From Crambe crambe (Eukaryota > Porifera > Demospongiae > Poecilosclerida > Crambeidae): 64,000 nucleotides of DNA. Shown here in pieces: positions 13,533-24,713 of the stretch. The translations under genes and the position numbers were made by a program. The stretch lies in contig OZ004592.1 in assembly GCA_963924555.1 (NCBI GenBank), positions 5,828,001 to 5,892,000 of the forward strand, written 5' to 3'. The notes below the pieces were generated by a model. It did not search any database, was not told the origin of the DNA, and saw only the letters and a list, made by a program, of their open reading frames with translations. Numbering within the stretch: position 1 is the stretch's first letter; each line of letters begins with the position of its first letter.

Positions 13533-16408
13533 TCAGTGGTACACACATTTTGGTGTAGAGCCTGACCAGTGACCAGTAGGGAGACAGTGACGCACTCTAT
13601 TCCCCTTCAAGGTGTATCCTTTACTGCAGGAGTACTTAGCCACACCTCCTTGTTTTGTAGAAGTGTAGCTGACATATCCATTCTTCACTGGTGGTGGTTT
13701 ACCACAGTCCACTACTCCTATACATATTATACTAGCTAAGTGTGATCACAGATAATCATTAATCTCTTACGTTGGCAAGTTGGTGCCTTTCCACTCCAGT
13801 ATCCATTGCTCAGACACTTCCTAGTGGAAGCTCCCACCAGCCTGAAGCCAGGTTTGCAGCTGTACTTCGCTACTGATCCAGGTCTGAAATAGCCAGTGAC
13901 CTTAACTGAGCCATACTTTGGTGCACTGAGACGTGGGCAAGTGATGGCTGCATAGAAATCACTAAGGATCAATTTCATTTCTTATTCTGCAATTTTGTTC
14001 TTACGTCGGCAAGTTGGTGCCTTTCCACTCCAGTATCCATTGCTCAGACACTTCCTAGTGGAAGCTCCCACCAGCCTGAAGCCAGGTTTGCAGCTGTACT
14101 TCGCTACTGATCCAGGTCTGAAATAGCCAGTGACCTTAACTGAGCCATACTTTGGTGCACTGAGACGTGGGCAAGTGATGGCTGCATAGAAATCACTAAG
14201 GATCAATTTCATTTCTTATTCTGCAATTTTGTTCTTACGTCGGCAAGTTGGTGCCTTTCCACTCCAGTATCCATTGCTCAGACACTTCCTAGTGGAAGCT
14301 CCCACCAGCCTGAAGCCAGGTTTGCAGCTGTACTTCGCTACTGATCCAGGTCTGAAATAGCCAGTGACCTTAACTGAGCCATACTTTGGTGCACTGAGAC
14401 GTGGGCAAGTGATGGCTGCATAGAAATCACTAAGGATCAATTTCATTTCTTATTCTGCAATTTTGTTCTTACGTCGGCAAGTTGGTGCCTTTCCACTCCA
14501 GTATCCATTGCTCAGACACTTCCTAGTGGAAGCTCCCACCAGCCTGAAGCCAGGTTTGCAGCTGTACTTCGCTACTGATCCAGGTCTGAAATAGCCAGTG
14601 ACCTTAACTGAGCCATACTTTGGTGCACTGAGACGTGGGCAAGTGATGGCTGCATAGAAATCACTAAGGATCAATTTCATTTCTTATTCTGCAATTTTGT
14701 TCTTACGTCGGCAAGTTGGTGCCTTTCCACTCCAGTATCCATTGCTCAGACACTTCCTAGTGGAAGTTCCCACCAGCTTGAAGCCAGGTTTACAGCTGTA
14801 CTTCGCTACTGATCCAGGTCTGAAATAGCCAGTGACCTTAACTGAGCCATACTTTGGTGCACTGAGACGTGGGCAAGTGATGGCTGCATTTAAAAGACAG
14901 TAAATTATTCTGCAACTCTGATAAATATCCTTACGTCGGCAAGTTGGTGCCTTTCCACTCCAGTATCCATTGCTCAGACACTTCCTAGTGGAAGCTCCCA
15001 CCAGCCTGAAGCCAGGTTTGCAGCTGTACTTCGCTACTGATCCAGGTCTGAAATAGCCAGTGACCTTAACTGAGCCATACTTTGGTGCACTGAGACGAGG
15101 GCAAGTGATGGCTGCATTTAAAAGACAGTAAATTATTCTGCAACTCTGACAAATATCCTTACGTCGGCAAGTTGGTGCCTTTCCACTCCAGTATCCATTG
15201 CTCAGACACTTCCTAGTGGAAGCTCCCACCAGCCTGAAGCCAGGTTTGCAGCTGTACTTCGCTACTGATCCAGGTCTGAAGTAACCAGTGACCTTAACTG
15301 AGCCATACTTTGGTGCACTGAGACGAGGGCAAGTGATGGCTGCATAGAAATCACTAAGGATCAATTTCATTTCTTATTCTGCAATTTGTTCTTACGTTGG
15401 CAAGTTGGTGCCTTTCCACTCCAGTATCCATTGCTCAGACACTTCCTAGTGGAAGTTCCCACCAGCTTGAAGCCAGGTTTACAGCTGTACTTCGCTACTG
15501 ATCCAGGTCTGAAATAGCCAGTGACCTTAACTGAGCCATACTTTGGTGCACTGAGACGTGGGCAAGTGATGGCTGCATTTAAAAGACAGTAAATTATTCT
15601 GCAACTCTGATAAATATCCTTACGTCGGCAAGTTGGTGCCTTTCCACTCCAGTATCCATTGCTCAGACACTTCCTAGTGGAAGCTCCCACCAGCCTGAAG
15701 CCAGGTTTGCAGCTGTACTTCGCTACTGATCCAGGTCTGAAGTAACCAGTGACCTTAACTGAGCCATACTTTGGTGCACTGAGACGAGGGCAAGTGATGG
15801 CTGCATAGAAATCACTAAGGATCAATTTCATTTCTTATTCTGCAATTTTTTCTTACGTCGGCAAGTTGGTGCCTTTCCACTCCAGTATCCATTGCTCAGA
15901 CACTTCCTAGTGGAAGTTCCCACCAGCTTGAAGCCAGGTTTACAGCTGTACTTTGCTACTGATCCAGGTCTGAAATAGCCAGTGACCTTAACTGACCCAT
16001 ACTTTGGTGCACTGAGACGTGGGCAAGTGATGACTAGAAGACCCAATATAAATTGTAATCTTGGAATTTGATATTAGCTAGCTAGTTATGTCACTTACGC
16101 TTGCAAGTTGGTGAAGGATTTGACCAATAGGGACTCTTATGAGGACGAATGATACAGACTGAGGAACTCTTTCCCACCAATTTATAGCCCTTGTTGCATC
16201 TGAACGTCACTCTTTGTCCAATCCTGTAGAACTTCTGCACCGGATGGAAAGAGCCATAACTTGGCTGGGTTGGAGGCTTGCATCCATAGTGATATCCTGC
16301 TATGGCAGGTGTTGCTGCAGCAGAGCTGAACTGAACACACTGAACCAACACTGTGGCCAGGGCTAAGCCTAGCGTGATGTAGCCCGTTATAGCTCTTGTG
16401 ATAGCCAT
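13533..16408 (-). CDS. Secreted twelve-module basic CCP protein (gene C)
   Basis: Exon 1 (16408-16097 or so) has a signal peptide containing [17 protein letters not shown] and the family first CCP (GCKPPTQPSYGSFHP...FRCNKGYKLVG...SPTCKRK). Ten internal CCP exons of about 177 bp follow, nearly identical in protein: ITCPRLSAPKYGSVKV, then KYSCKPGFRLVG, then [11 protein letters not shown]. The last exon (about 13720-13533) starts CGKPPPVKNGYV and ends PKCVYH-stop. Each internal module has no Asp or Glu and about 12 Lys/Arg. The introns are tiny, 57 or 51 bp. The near-identity of exons and introns indicates very recent amplification, so the true copy number may differ from this assembly and between individuals. 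Expected to be a secreted polycation; function unknown. Confidence 0.87.
13770..16036 (-). repeat. Tandem exon-intron array of gene C (about 234 bp units)
   Basis: Ten units, each one CCP exon of about 177 bp plus an intron. Two intron types alternate irregularly: a 57-bp type with an in-frame stop (13955-14003, 14188-14237, 14421-14470, 14656-14704, 15347-15391 and about 15804-15855) and a 51-bp type open in frame (about 14887-14932, 15114-15160 and 15577-15621). Units at 13982-14215, 14216-14449 and 14450-14683 appear identical over 234 bp. Unequal crossover or conversion is the simplest cause. Confidence 0.92.
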
Positions 16409-17395
16409 ACTGTAACAGTGATGGTAATCAACTCAATGAAGAACTGACTGTCAGTGGAGGGGTTAGCTCTAGCGAATTTATACTCCTTGTTGGTCCACAG
16501 AATATGGTGTGATAACAGAAGTTGAGTCTTCTGTATTAGTTAATAACTAATAACATAATTTTCCCCCCTCTCTCTCAACCTGTAAACTAACACACTCAGC
16601 ATTAATATTGAAACAGCTGAAGCTAGCTAATGTTTGTTAGTTAGCTAATAATGTTTGTAATCATAGAAGTATATTTAGACTATAATAAAAAGCAATATTT
16701 CAATCAATGATCTGATTATTGACTTAGTATAAGATTAAAAGGCTTGTGCTGAGTTCATTTGTAGCTAGTACAAAGTCAAGAATAATTAGTGTGGTAATCA
16801 TGGAACAAGGTTCTCATAATTAGCTACAGCTTTCATATGCATTAGCTTTTAAAGAGAGAGAGGTATATTTTAAATTCCCAATTCCCATGCTCACAGAGTC
16901 TTTTGATAACTTTTAAACAACATTCTTTTTGGGGGGTAGCTAGCAGCTAGAGCCATTGTTTTGTGTGTGGGGGTGATGGATATGACTAAGACAAGCTCCA
17001 ATGTGGTGGCTATTGGGGGTGTGATTTACTTTGCACGTAGCTACGCCCTCTTAAAAGATCTCTCACCTCATCTCACTCTATATGGACTTAAGGGTGGATG
17101 GTGGAAAAAATGTGTCTATAGAGTTTGTATTACATGTACGACATGATATCTAATGATTGTGCAACAGGCTCTTGATGTGATCCTGCATGCATGACTTTGG
17201 CATCCAATGATTGTGTGACGTTCTCAGTCTTACTCTCTTCCTAATTCAAATTCACAATTCTACGACTGATATAAGGATCTTTATAATAAGAATGAGTTTA
17301 AAAATTTATGACAAGAATGAATTAAAAAATAGAAATGAGTGGTAAATAAATACAAATTCAGTTTTATTTTAAAGGTGTCCAATTATTCTTGCTGT
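16409..17395. other. Spacer between genes C and D
   Basis: Contains the gene C promoter region next to 16408 and AT-rich DNA up to the gene D stop. The open frame at 16961-17146 has no family resemblance and is not called. Confidence 0.5.
16475..16484 (-). promoter_or_regulatory. TATA-like box of gene C
   Basis: The minus strand reads AGTATAAATT about 67-76 bp before the gene C start. About 25-30 bp further downstream on the minus strand lies CTCCACTGACAG (about 16448-16459), a plausible initiator. A similar word follows the box of gene F. Confidence 0.5.
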
Positions 17396-20300
17396 TCAGT
17401 GGTAGACACAAGTTGGTGTAGAGCCAGTCCAGTAGCCATGGTAGGTGCAGGAACGCACTCTACTTCCCTTCAAAGTGTATCCTTTCCTGCAGGAGTAGTG
17501 GGCCACAGAACCACTTGTAGTAGAAGTGTAGCTAACATATCCGTATTGCACTGATGGGAGTTTGCCGCAGTCCACGATTTCTGTTTATTGAGAGAGTATT
17601 TTAGAATTAGATGAAGAGTGTCAGTTGATGTGCATGTACTGTAGAGACATTACTTTTGCAAATTGGTGTTTTTCCAGTCCAGTATCCAGTGCTTAGACAC
17701 TTCCTGACGATGCTCCCCACTAAGTGGTATCCATGGTTGCAGCTATATTTAGTAATGGATCCAGGTACATACAACCCACTGGCCTTGAATGGACCGTGTA
17801 CACTGGTATTAATCGTGCCATACTTTGGTGCACTGAGACGAGGGCAATGGACGATTGCTGAAGGGATCAATAATGATTGTGATCATATTTCTACATTTGA
17901 AAATCAGACTAGCAAGCTTTTCTTACGTTTGCAAGTTGGTGCCTTTCCACTCCAGGAACCAGTGAGAAGACATTTTCTAAAAATACTTCCAACCAATTTA
18001 TATCCAAATTTGCAGCTGTGCTTAGCAACAGATCCAGTTCCATATCTTATGGAGCCATATGTAGGTGAGTGTTTATAATTGATCAAGCCATACTTTGGTG
18101 GAGTTAAACGACTACAAGTGAGAGCTGAAAAGCCAAGTTAGAGAAGTTCCAGTAAGTGCTATATTTTTGTCTAGTAATAATTACAGTTCTTACGTTTGCA
18201 AATTGGAGCCTTTCCACCCCAGCGTCCACTGATGAGACATTTTCTAGTGGAAATTCCCACCAGTTTGTATCCATATTTGCAGCTGTACTTGGACACAGAT
18301 CCCAGTCCGTAATATCCTTTGATTGAGCCATACTTGGAAGGTGTGTAGTTGACTAATCCGTACTTTGGTACAGTGAGACGAGGGCAGTAGATGGCTAGAG
18401 GATGAAGAATAAAGCTAGTCATATTTTATCATAAAATTGGGCTAAGCAAATAAAGTTACGTTTGCAAATTGGAGCCTTTCCACCCCAACGTCCACTGATG
18501 AGACATCTTCTAGTGGAAATTCCCACCAGTTTGTATCCATATTTGCAGCTGTACTTGGACACAGATCCCAGTCCGTAATATCCTTTGATTGAGCCATATG
18601 TAGAAATTGTGTAGTTGACTGAACTGTACTTCGGTACAGTGAGACGAGGGCAGTAGATTGCTGAAGAATGAAATGTTATTAAAATAGTGACTATTGGAAA
18701 GAAATTTGAGTTTACGTTTGCAAATTGGAGCCTTTCCACCCCAGCGTCCAGTTATCAGACATTTTCTAGTGGAAATTCCCACCAGTTTGTACCCATATTT
18801 GCAGTTGTACTTGGACACAGATCCCAGTCCATAATATCCTTTGATTGAGCCGTACTTTGAAGGTGTATAGTTGACCCAGCTGTATTTTGGTACAGCGAGA
18901 CGAGGGCAGTAGATGGCTAGAGGACCAAGAATCAGTTATCTTATCATAAAATTAGAAAATAAAGTTACGTTTGCAAATTGGAGTCTTTCCACCCCAGCGT
19001 CCACTGATGAGACATCTTCTAGTGGAAATTCCCACCAGTTTGTACCCATATTTGCAGCTGTACTTGGACACTGATCCCAGTCCGTAATATCCTTTGATTG
19101 AGCCATACTTAGAAATTGTGTAGTTGACTGAGCCATACTTTGGTACAGTGAGACGAGGGCAGTATATCGCTAAAGAATGGAATATTATTGAGATAGTGAG
19201 TATTGGAAAGAAATTCGAGTTTACGTTTGCAAATTGGAGCCTTTCCACCCCAACGTCCACTGATAAGACATCTTCTAGTGGAAATTCCCACCAGTTTGTA
19301 CCCATATTTGCAGTTGTACTTGGACACAGATCCCAATCCATAATATCCTTTGATTGAGCCATACTTGGAAGGTGTATAGTTGACCCAGCTGTATTTCGGT
19401 ACAGCGAGACGAGGGCAGTAGATGGCTAGAGGACCAAGAATCAGTTATCTTATCATAAAATTAGAAAATAAAGTTACGTTTGCAAATTGGAGTCTTTCCA
19501 CCCCAACGTCCACTAATGAGACATCTTCTAGTGGAAATTCCCACCAGTTTGTATCCATATTTGCAGCTGTACTTGGACACAGATCCCAGTCCGTAATATC
19601 CTTTGATTGAACCATATGTAGAAATTGTGTAGTTGACTGAGCCGTAATTTGGTACAGTGAGACGAGGGCAGTAGATGGCTAGAGGACCAAGAATAATGCT
19701 AGTCATATCAATAATTCAAGAGAATAAAAAATTAAGTACGTTTGCAAATTGGAGCCTTTCCACCCCAACGCCCACTGATGAGACATCTTCTAGTGGAAAT
19801 TCCCACCAGTTTGTATCCATATTTGCAGCTGTACTTGGACACAGATCCCAGTCCGTAATATCCTTTGATCGAGCCATACTTGGAAGGTGTGTAGTTGACT
19901 AATCCGTACTTTGGTACAGTGAGATGAGGGCAATAGATGGCTAGAGGATGAAGAATAAAGCTAGTCATATTTTATCATAAAATTGGGCTAAGCAAATAAA
20001 GTTACGTTTGCAAATTGGAGCCTTTCCACCCCAACGTCCACTGATGAGACATCTTCTAGTGGAAATTCCCACCAGTTTGTATCCATATTTGCAGCTGTAC
20101 TTGGACACAGATCCCAGTCCATAATATCCTTTGATTGAACCATATGTAGAAATTGTGTAGTTGACTGAGCCATACTTTGGTACAGTGAGACGAGGGCAGT
20201 AGATGGCTAGAGGACCAAGAATAAAGCTAGTCATATTTTATCATCTAATTTAAAGAAATAAAAGTTACGTTTGCAAATTGGAACCTTTCCACCCCAGCGT

Positions 20301-23218
20301 CCACTGATAAGACATCTTCTAGTGGAAATTCCCACCAGTTTGTATCCATATTTGCAGCTGTACTTGGACACAGATCCCAGTCCATAATATCCTTTGATCG
20401 AGCCATACTTGGAAGGTGTGTAGTTGACTAATCCGTACTTTGGTACAGTGAGACGAGGGCAGTAGATGGCTAGAGGATGAAGAATAAAGCTAGTCATATT
20501 TTATCATAAAATTGGGCTAAGCAAATAAAGTTACGTTTGCAAATTGGAGCCTTTCCACCCCAACGTCCACTGATGAGACATCTTCTAGTGGAAATTCCCA
20601 CCAATTTGTATCCATATTTGCAGCTGTACTTGGACACAGATCCCAGTCCGTAATATCCTTTGATTGAACCATATGTAGAAATTGTGTAGTTGACTGAGCC
20701 ATACTTTGGTACAGTGAGATGAGGGCAGTAGATGGCTAGAGGACCAAGAATAAAGCTAGTCATATTTTATCATCTAATTTAAAGAAATAAAAGTTACGTT
20801 TGCAAATTGGAACTTTTCCACCCCAGCGTCCACTAATGAGACATTTCCTAGTGGAAATTCCCACCAGTTTGTACCCATATTTGCAGCTGTACTTGGACAC
20901 AGATCCCAGTCCGTAATATCCTTTGATTGAACCATACTTAGAAATTGTGTAGTTGACTGAGCCATACTTTGGTACAGTGAGATGAGGGCAGTAGATGGCT
21001 AGAGGACCAAGAATAAAGCCAGTCATATTTTATCATCTAATTTAAAGAAATAAAAGTTACGTTTGCAAATTGGAGCCTTTCCACCCCAACGTCCACTGAT
21101 GAGACATCTTCTGGTGGAAATTCCCACCAATTTGTATCCATATTTGCAGCTGTACTTGGACACAGATCCCAGTCCGTAATATCCTTTGATTGAACCATAT
21201 GTAGAAATTGTGTAGTTGACTGAGCCATACTTTGGTACAGTGAGATGAGGGCAGTAGATGGCTAGAGGACCAAGAATAAAGCTAGTCATATTTTATCATC
21301 TAATTTAAAGAAATAAAAGTTACGTTTGCAAATTGGAACCTTTCCACCCCAGCGTCCACTGATGAGACATTTCCTAGTGGAAATTCCCACCAGTTTGTAT
21401 CCATATTTGCAGCTGTACTTGGACACAGATCCCAGTCCGTAATATCCTTTGATTGAACCATACTTAGAAATTGTGTAGTTGACTGAGCCATACTTTGGTA
21501 CAGTGAGATGAGGGCAATAGATGGCTAGAGGACCAAGAATAAAGCCAGTCATATTTTATCATCTAATTTAAAGAAATAAAAGTTACGTTTGCAAATTGGA
21601 ACCTTTCCACCCCAGCGTCCACTGATGAGACATTTCCTAGTGGAAATTCCCACCAGTTTGTATCCATATTTGCAGCTGTACTTGGACACAGATCCCAGTC
21701 CGTAATATCCTTTGATTGAACCATATGTAGAAATTGTGTAGTTGACTGAGCCATACTTTGGTACAGTGAGATGAGGGCAGTAGATGGCTAGAGGACCAAG
21801 AATAAAGCTAGTCATATTTTATCATCTAATTTAAAGAAATAAAAGTTACGTTTGCAAATTGGAACTTTTCCACCCCAGCGTCCACTAATGAGACATTTCC
21901 TAGTGGAAATTCCCACCAGTTTGTACCCATATTTGCAGCTGTACTTGGACACAGATCCCAGTCCGTAATATCCTTTGATTGAACCATACTTAGAAATTGT
22001 GTAGTTGACTGAGCCATACTTTGGTACAGTGAGATGAGGGCAATAGATGGCTAGAGGACCAAGAATAAAGCCAGTCATATTTTATCATCTAATTTAAAGA
22101 AATAAAAGTTACGTTTGCAAATTGGAACCTTTCCACCCCAGCGTCCACTGATGAGACATTTCCTAGTGGAAATTCCCACCAGTTTGTATCCATATTTGCA
22201 GCTGTACTTGGACACAGATCCCAATCCGTAATATCCTTTGATTGAACCATGCTTAGAAATTGTGTAGTTGACTGAGCCATACTTTGGTACAGTGAGATGA
22301 GGGCAGTAGATGGCTAGAGGACCGACAATGTATTCATGAATAGTTACAATAATATGTCAAACAAAATCAATATGTTACGTTTGCAAATTGGAGCCTTTCC
22401 ACCCCAGCGTCCACTGATAAGACATGTCCTACTGGAAATTCCCACCAATTTGTATCCGTATTTGCAGCTGTACTCGGACACAGACCCTGCTTTGTGATAT
22501 CCCTTGAAAGAGCCATATCTGGGCAAAGATGAATAATTTACTGATCCATACTTCGGCACAGTAAGACGTGGGCAATAGATGGCTGAAGAAACAGAGAACA
22601 ATATGCAATAAAAAATTTCATCACAAATGTATATAAATATTATTTTTACGTCGGCAAAATGGTGTCCTTCCAGTCCAATAGGGGTATCCATGGCCTACAC
22701 ACTTCCTGACAGGACTGCCCACCAGTTTGTGTCCAGGGAAACACTTATATGTGGCTATGGATCCTGTTCCAGAGTGTCCAGTGACGTTAACTGTGCCGTA
22801 CTTGGGTGTGCTTAGACGGGGACACTTGATGATGCCTGGAGAAGTTGGAACAAGATCACTCTGGTAATATAAATGTCCATCTTATACTCTCACTTACTTA
22901 CTTACTATAGCTACTATAACACTTACGTTTGCATTTCGGTAAAGGATTTGACCAATAGGGACTCCTATGAGGTTGAGCGATGCAGACTGCATAACTCTTT
23001 CCCACCAAGATATAACCTTTATTGCACTTGAATGTTATTCGTTGCCCGTTTTTGTAGTGGTCCTGCATTGGAGAGTAGGAACCACGGTATGTGCTGTAAT
23101 GGTACAGAGGTTTGCATCCATAATGTGCTGTTTTGATGGCAGGTGCTGTTGCAGAGCTGAACTGAAGGCAATGAGCCAACACTGTTGCCAGCGCTAAGCC
23201 TAGCGTGATGTAGCCCAT
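17396..23218 (-). CDS. Secreted giant CCP protein, about 22 modules (gene D)
   Basis: Exon 1 (23218 to about 22928) gives a signal peptide, MGYITLGLALATVLAHC, and the family first CCP (YGCKPLYHYSTYRGSY...FKCNKGYILVG). Twenty internal CCP exons follow, about every 263 bp from 22.83 kb down to 17.65 kb. Most have the form IYCPRLTVPKYGSVNYTIS, an insert rich in Tyr/Gly/Ser, then VSKYSCKYGYKLVG and RWGGKAPICKR. The last exon (about 17575-17396) starts CGKLPSVQYGYV and ends PTCVYH-stop. Typical internal modules have no acidic residue and about 13 Lys/Arg. Predicted length is roughly 1,400-1,500 residues, long for a secreted protein made of only one module type. Modules nearest each end are the most divergent, as expected if unequal exchange acts mainly in the middle. 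Function unknown; an extracellular matrix or surface-binding role is inference. Confidence 0.86.
18187..22320 (-). repeat. Tandem exon-intron array of gene D (about 263 bp units)
   Basis: CCP exon ends recur near 18192, 18460, 18713, 18967, 19224, 19478, 19738, 20005, 20266, 20534, 20797, 21060, 21323, 21586, 21849 and 22112; the last six are spaced exactly 263 bp. Neighbouring introns are also nearly identical. A higher-order pattern is visible: two linker types, one with TISKYGS or TISTYGS and one with TPSKYGS, alternate in parts of the array. Confidence 0.9.
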
Positions 23219-23278
23219 CTACTCTAAGGTTCGTATAACTATCTATTCAATGAACTGACTCTCTGTAGAGAAATGCAT

Positions 23279-23290
23279 CTTTTTTATAGT
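23279..23290 (-). promoter_or_regulatory. TATA-like box of gene D
   Basis: The minus strand reads ACTATAAAAAAG about 60-70 bp before the gene D start codon, a typical core-promoter position if the 5' untranslated region is short. Confidence 0.55.
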
Positions 23291-23811
23291 CCAAGGTGTG
23301 TGTTAGTTCGCTGACTCTATGTGACAACATCTCATGCTAGAGAGGTTTCGTCTGCTGTGAGTTTGTTAACTGATTACTAACAACATCCCTTTTCTTTATC
23401 ACCAGCTCTCATAGTATATACATTTACTAAATAAAGCACGCTGTTGACTGTCAATAATAAAATGAGTTGTGTTCATAATAGTATCATTAGAAAGTTGCAA
23501 TGATTTAGACTAATATTAAAAGCAATTTCAGGTTAAAATCAAGTTACTGCTTTTTATGGAAGACCTAATAATAATATTGTGCTACCTGTAGATATTTTAG
23601 CTGTGTTGCTATGGAAGTAAACACACAAGAGGTGAATATGGCCACTGTAGTGTGTGGTGATAATACAACTATAGAGTACAGTAGCTATTAGTAAGCATAA
23701 TTTATAAATCTTGCTTATGATGACAGTATCCACATTCAGTCAATCAGCCTTGGTGTGTGACATTCATATCATAATTTCTATAGTTAAAAAGACTGCAGTT
23801 GGTACCTGCAC

Positions 23812-23875
23812 GTGTGCATGTGTGTACATGTGTGTGTACATGTGTGTACATGTGTGTGTGTGTGTGCACATGTCA
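23812..23875. repeat. TG-rich microsatellite
   Basis: A run of TGTGTG interrupted by TACATG words. Purely simple sequence in the gene D to gene E spacer. Confidence 0.8.
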
Positions 23876-24713
23876 CTGCGTATGTTTGTAATTAACGACA
23901 GACAAACCATCCGGTATCGAAAGTATGACATAACCAAGCCAGCTGTCTACCTTAGCACATTCTAAAACCACAACCCTTAGATACAATGCTTGGTGGGTGC
24001 TAGCATAGGTTTCATTGTGTGTCCCCACGAGCACTTAGTGTGGTCCAGTACACTAGCCATCACAATGGGAGTTGCCTCTGGTAACATCCTTTTTAACAGG
24101 AAGTAGTGTAAATAAACACCAAAGAGAATCTATCATAGACTATATAGAACTGTTATTGACCTTACCCAGTACAAATACAGTCTGTAACTTGTGCATTCAA
24201 GATTGATGGCTGGTCACATTCTCATCATGATGAGATTCAATTGTGCAATAGTAAAATAGTGAAGTTACTGGGTGTGGTTAGCTATTGCTGCAGACCCCAT
24301 CATGATCCTGTTTTTGAACAATGGCTGTCACATTGGAAATTTCTTTGACGAATACACTCATTGCATATTGGCAGCTCTCCATTTGAAAGTGAAAATAAAC
24401 AGGAAATTGCATTATTCAAATATTTCCCTTGTCCACAGACATAACATAGCTAGTGGCCATCTGTTAGTTTACAAATGGCATAGCAATGATGAGCCTAAAA
24501 TGTTGTGACTTACTTTCATTCCAAAGTGTATAGCATTAGGAATGGGCATGAAGTCAGTAGACGCTTGATATAATATTTATGACCATTTTATATGATGCAT
24601 AGAATATATGCATCTCATAATATAGCTAATCATAGCTACTACAAAATGAGCAATTTTTATGATAATTATTGTTCAATCAAAAATCGTTGTAGCATTTCAA
24701 AAAAGTTTATCAT

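Larger units (their letters stand above)
23219..24713. other. Spacer between genes D and E
   Basis: Holds the gene D promoter near 23279 and a TG/TGTACATG low-complexity run at about 23812-23875. The open frames at 23711-23965 and 24272-24508 have no recognisable family and are not called. Confidence 0.5.

Noticed and set aside
13770-16036. Regular tandem repeats that could suggest a CRISPR array or satellite
   Set aside because: The units are protein-coding CCP exons with GT-AG introns, without short identical repeats separated by unique spacers, and the genome is animal-like.
18936-22280. Repeated minus-strand frames starting MAQSTTQFL in the gene D region
   Set aside because: They are the other reading frame of the same CCP units; they lack the cysteine spacing and recur only because the DNA recurs.
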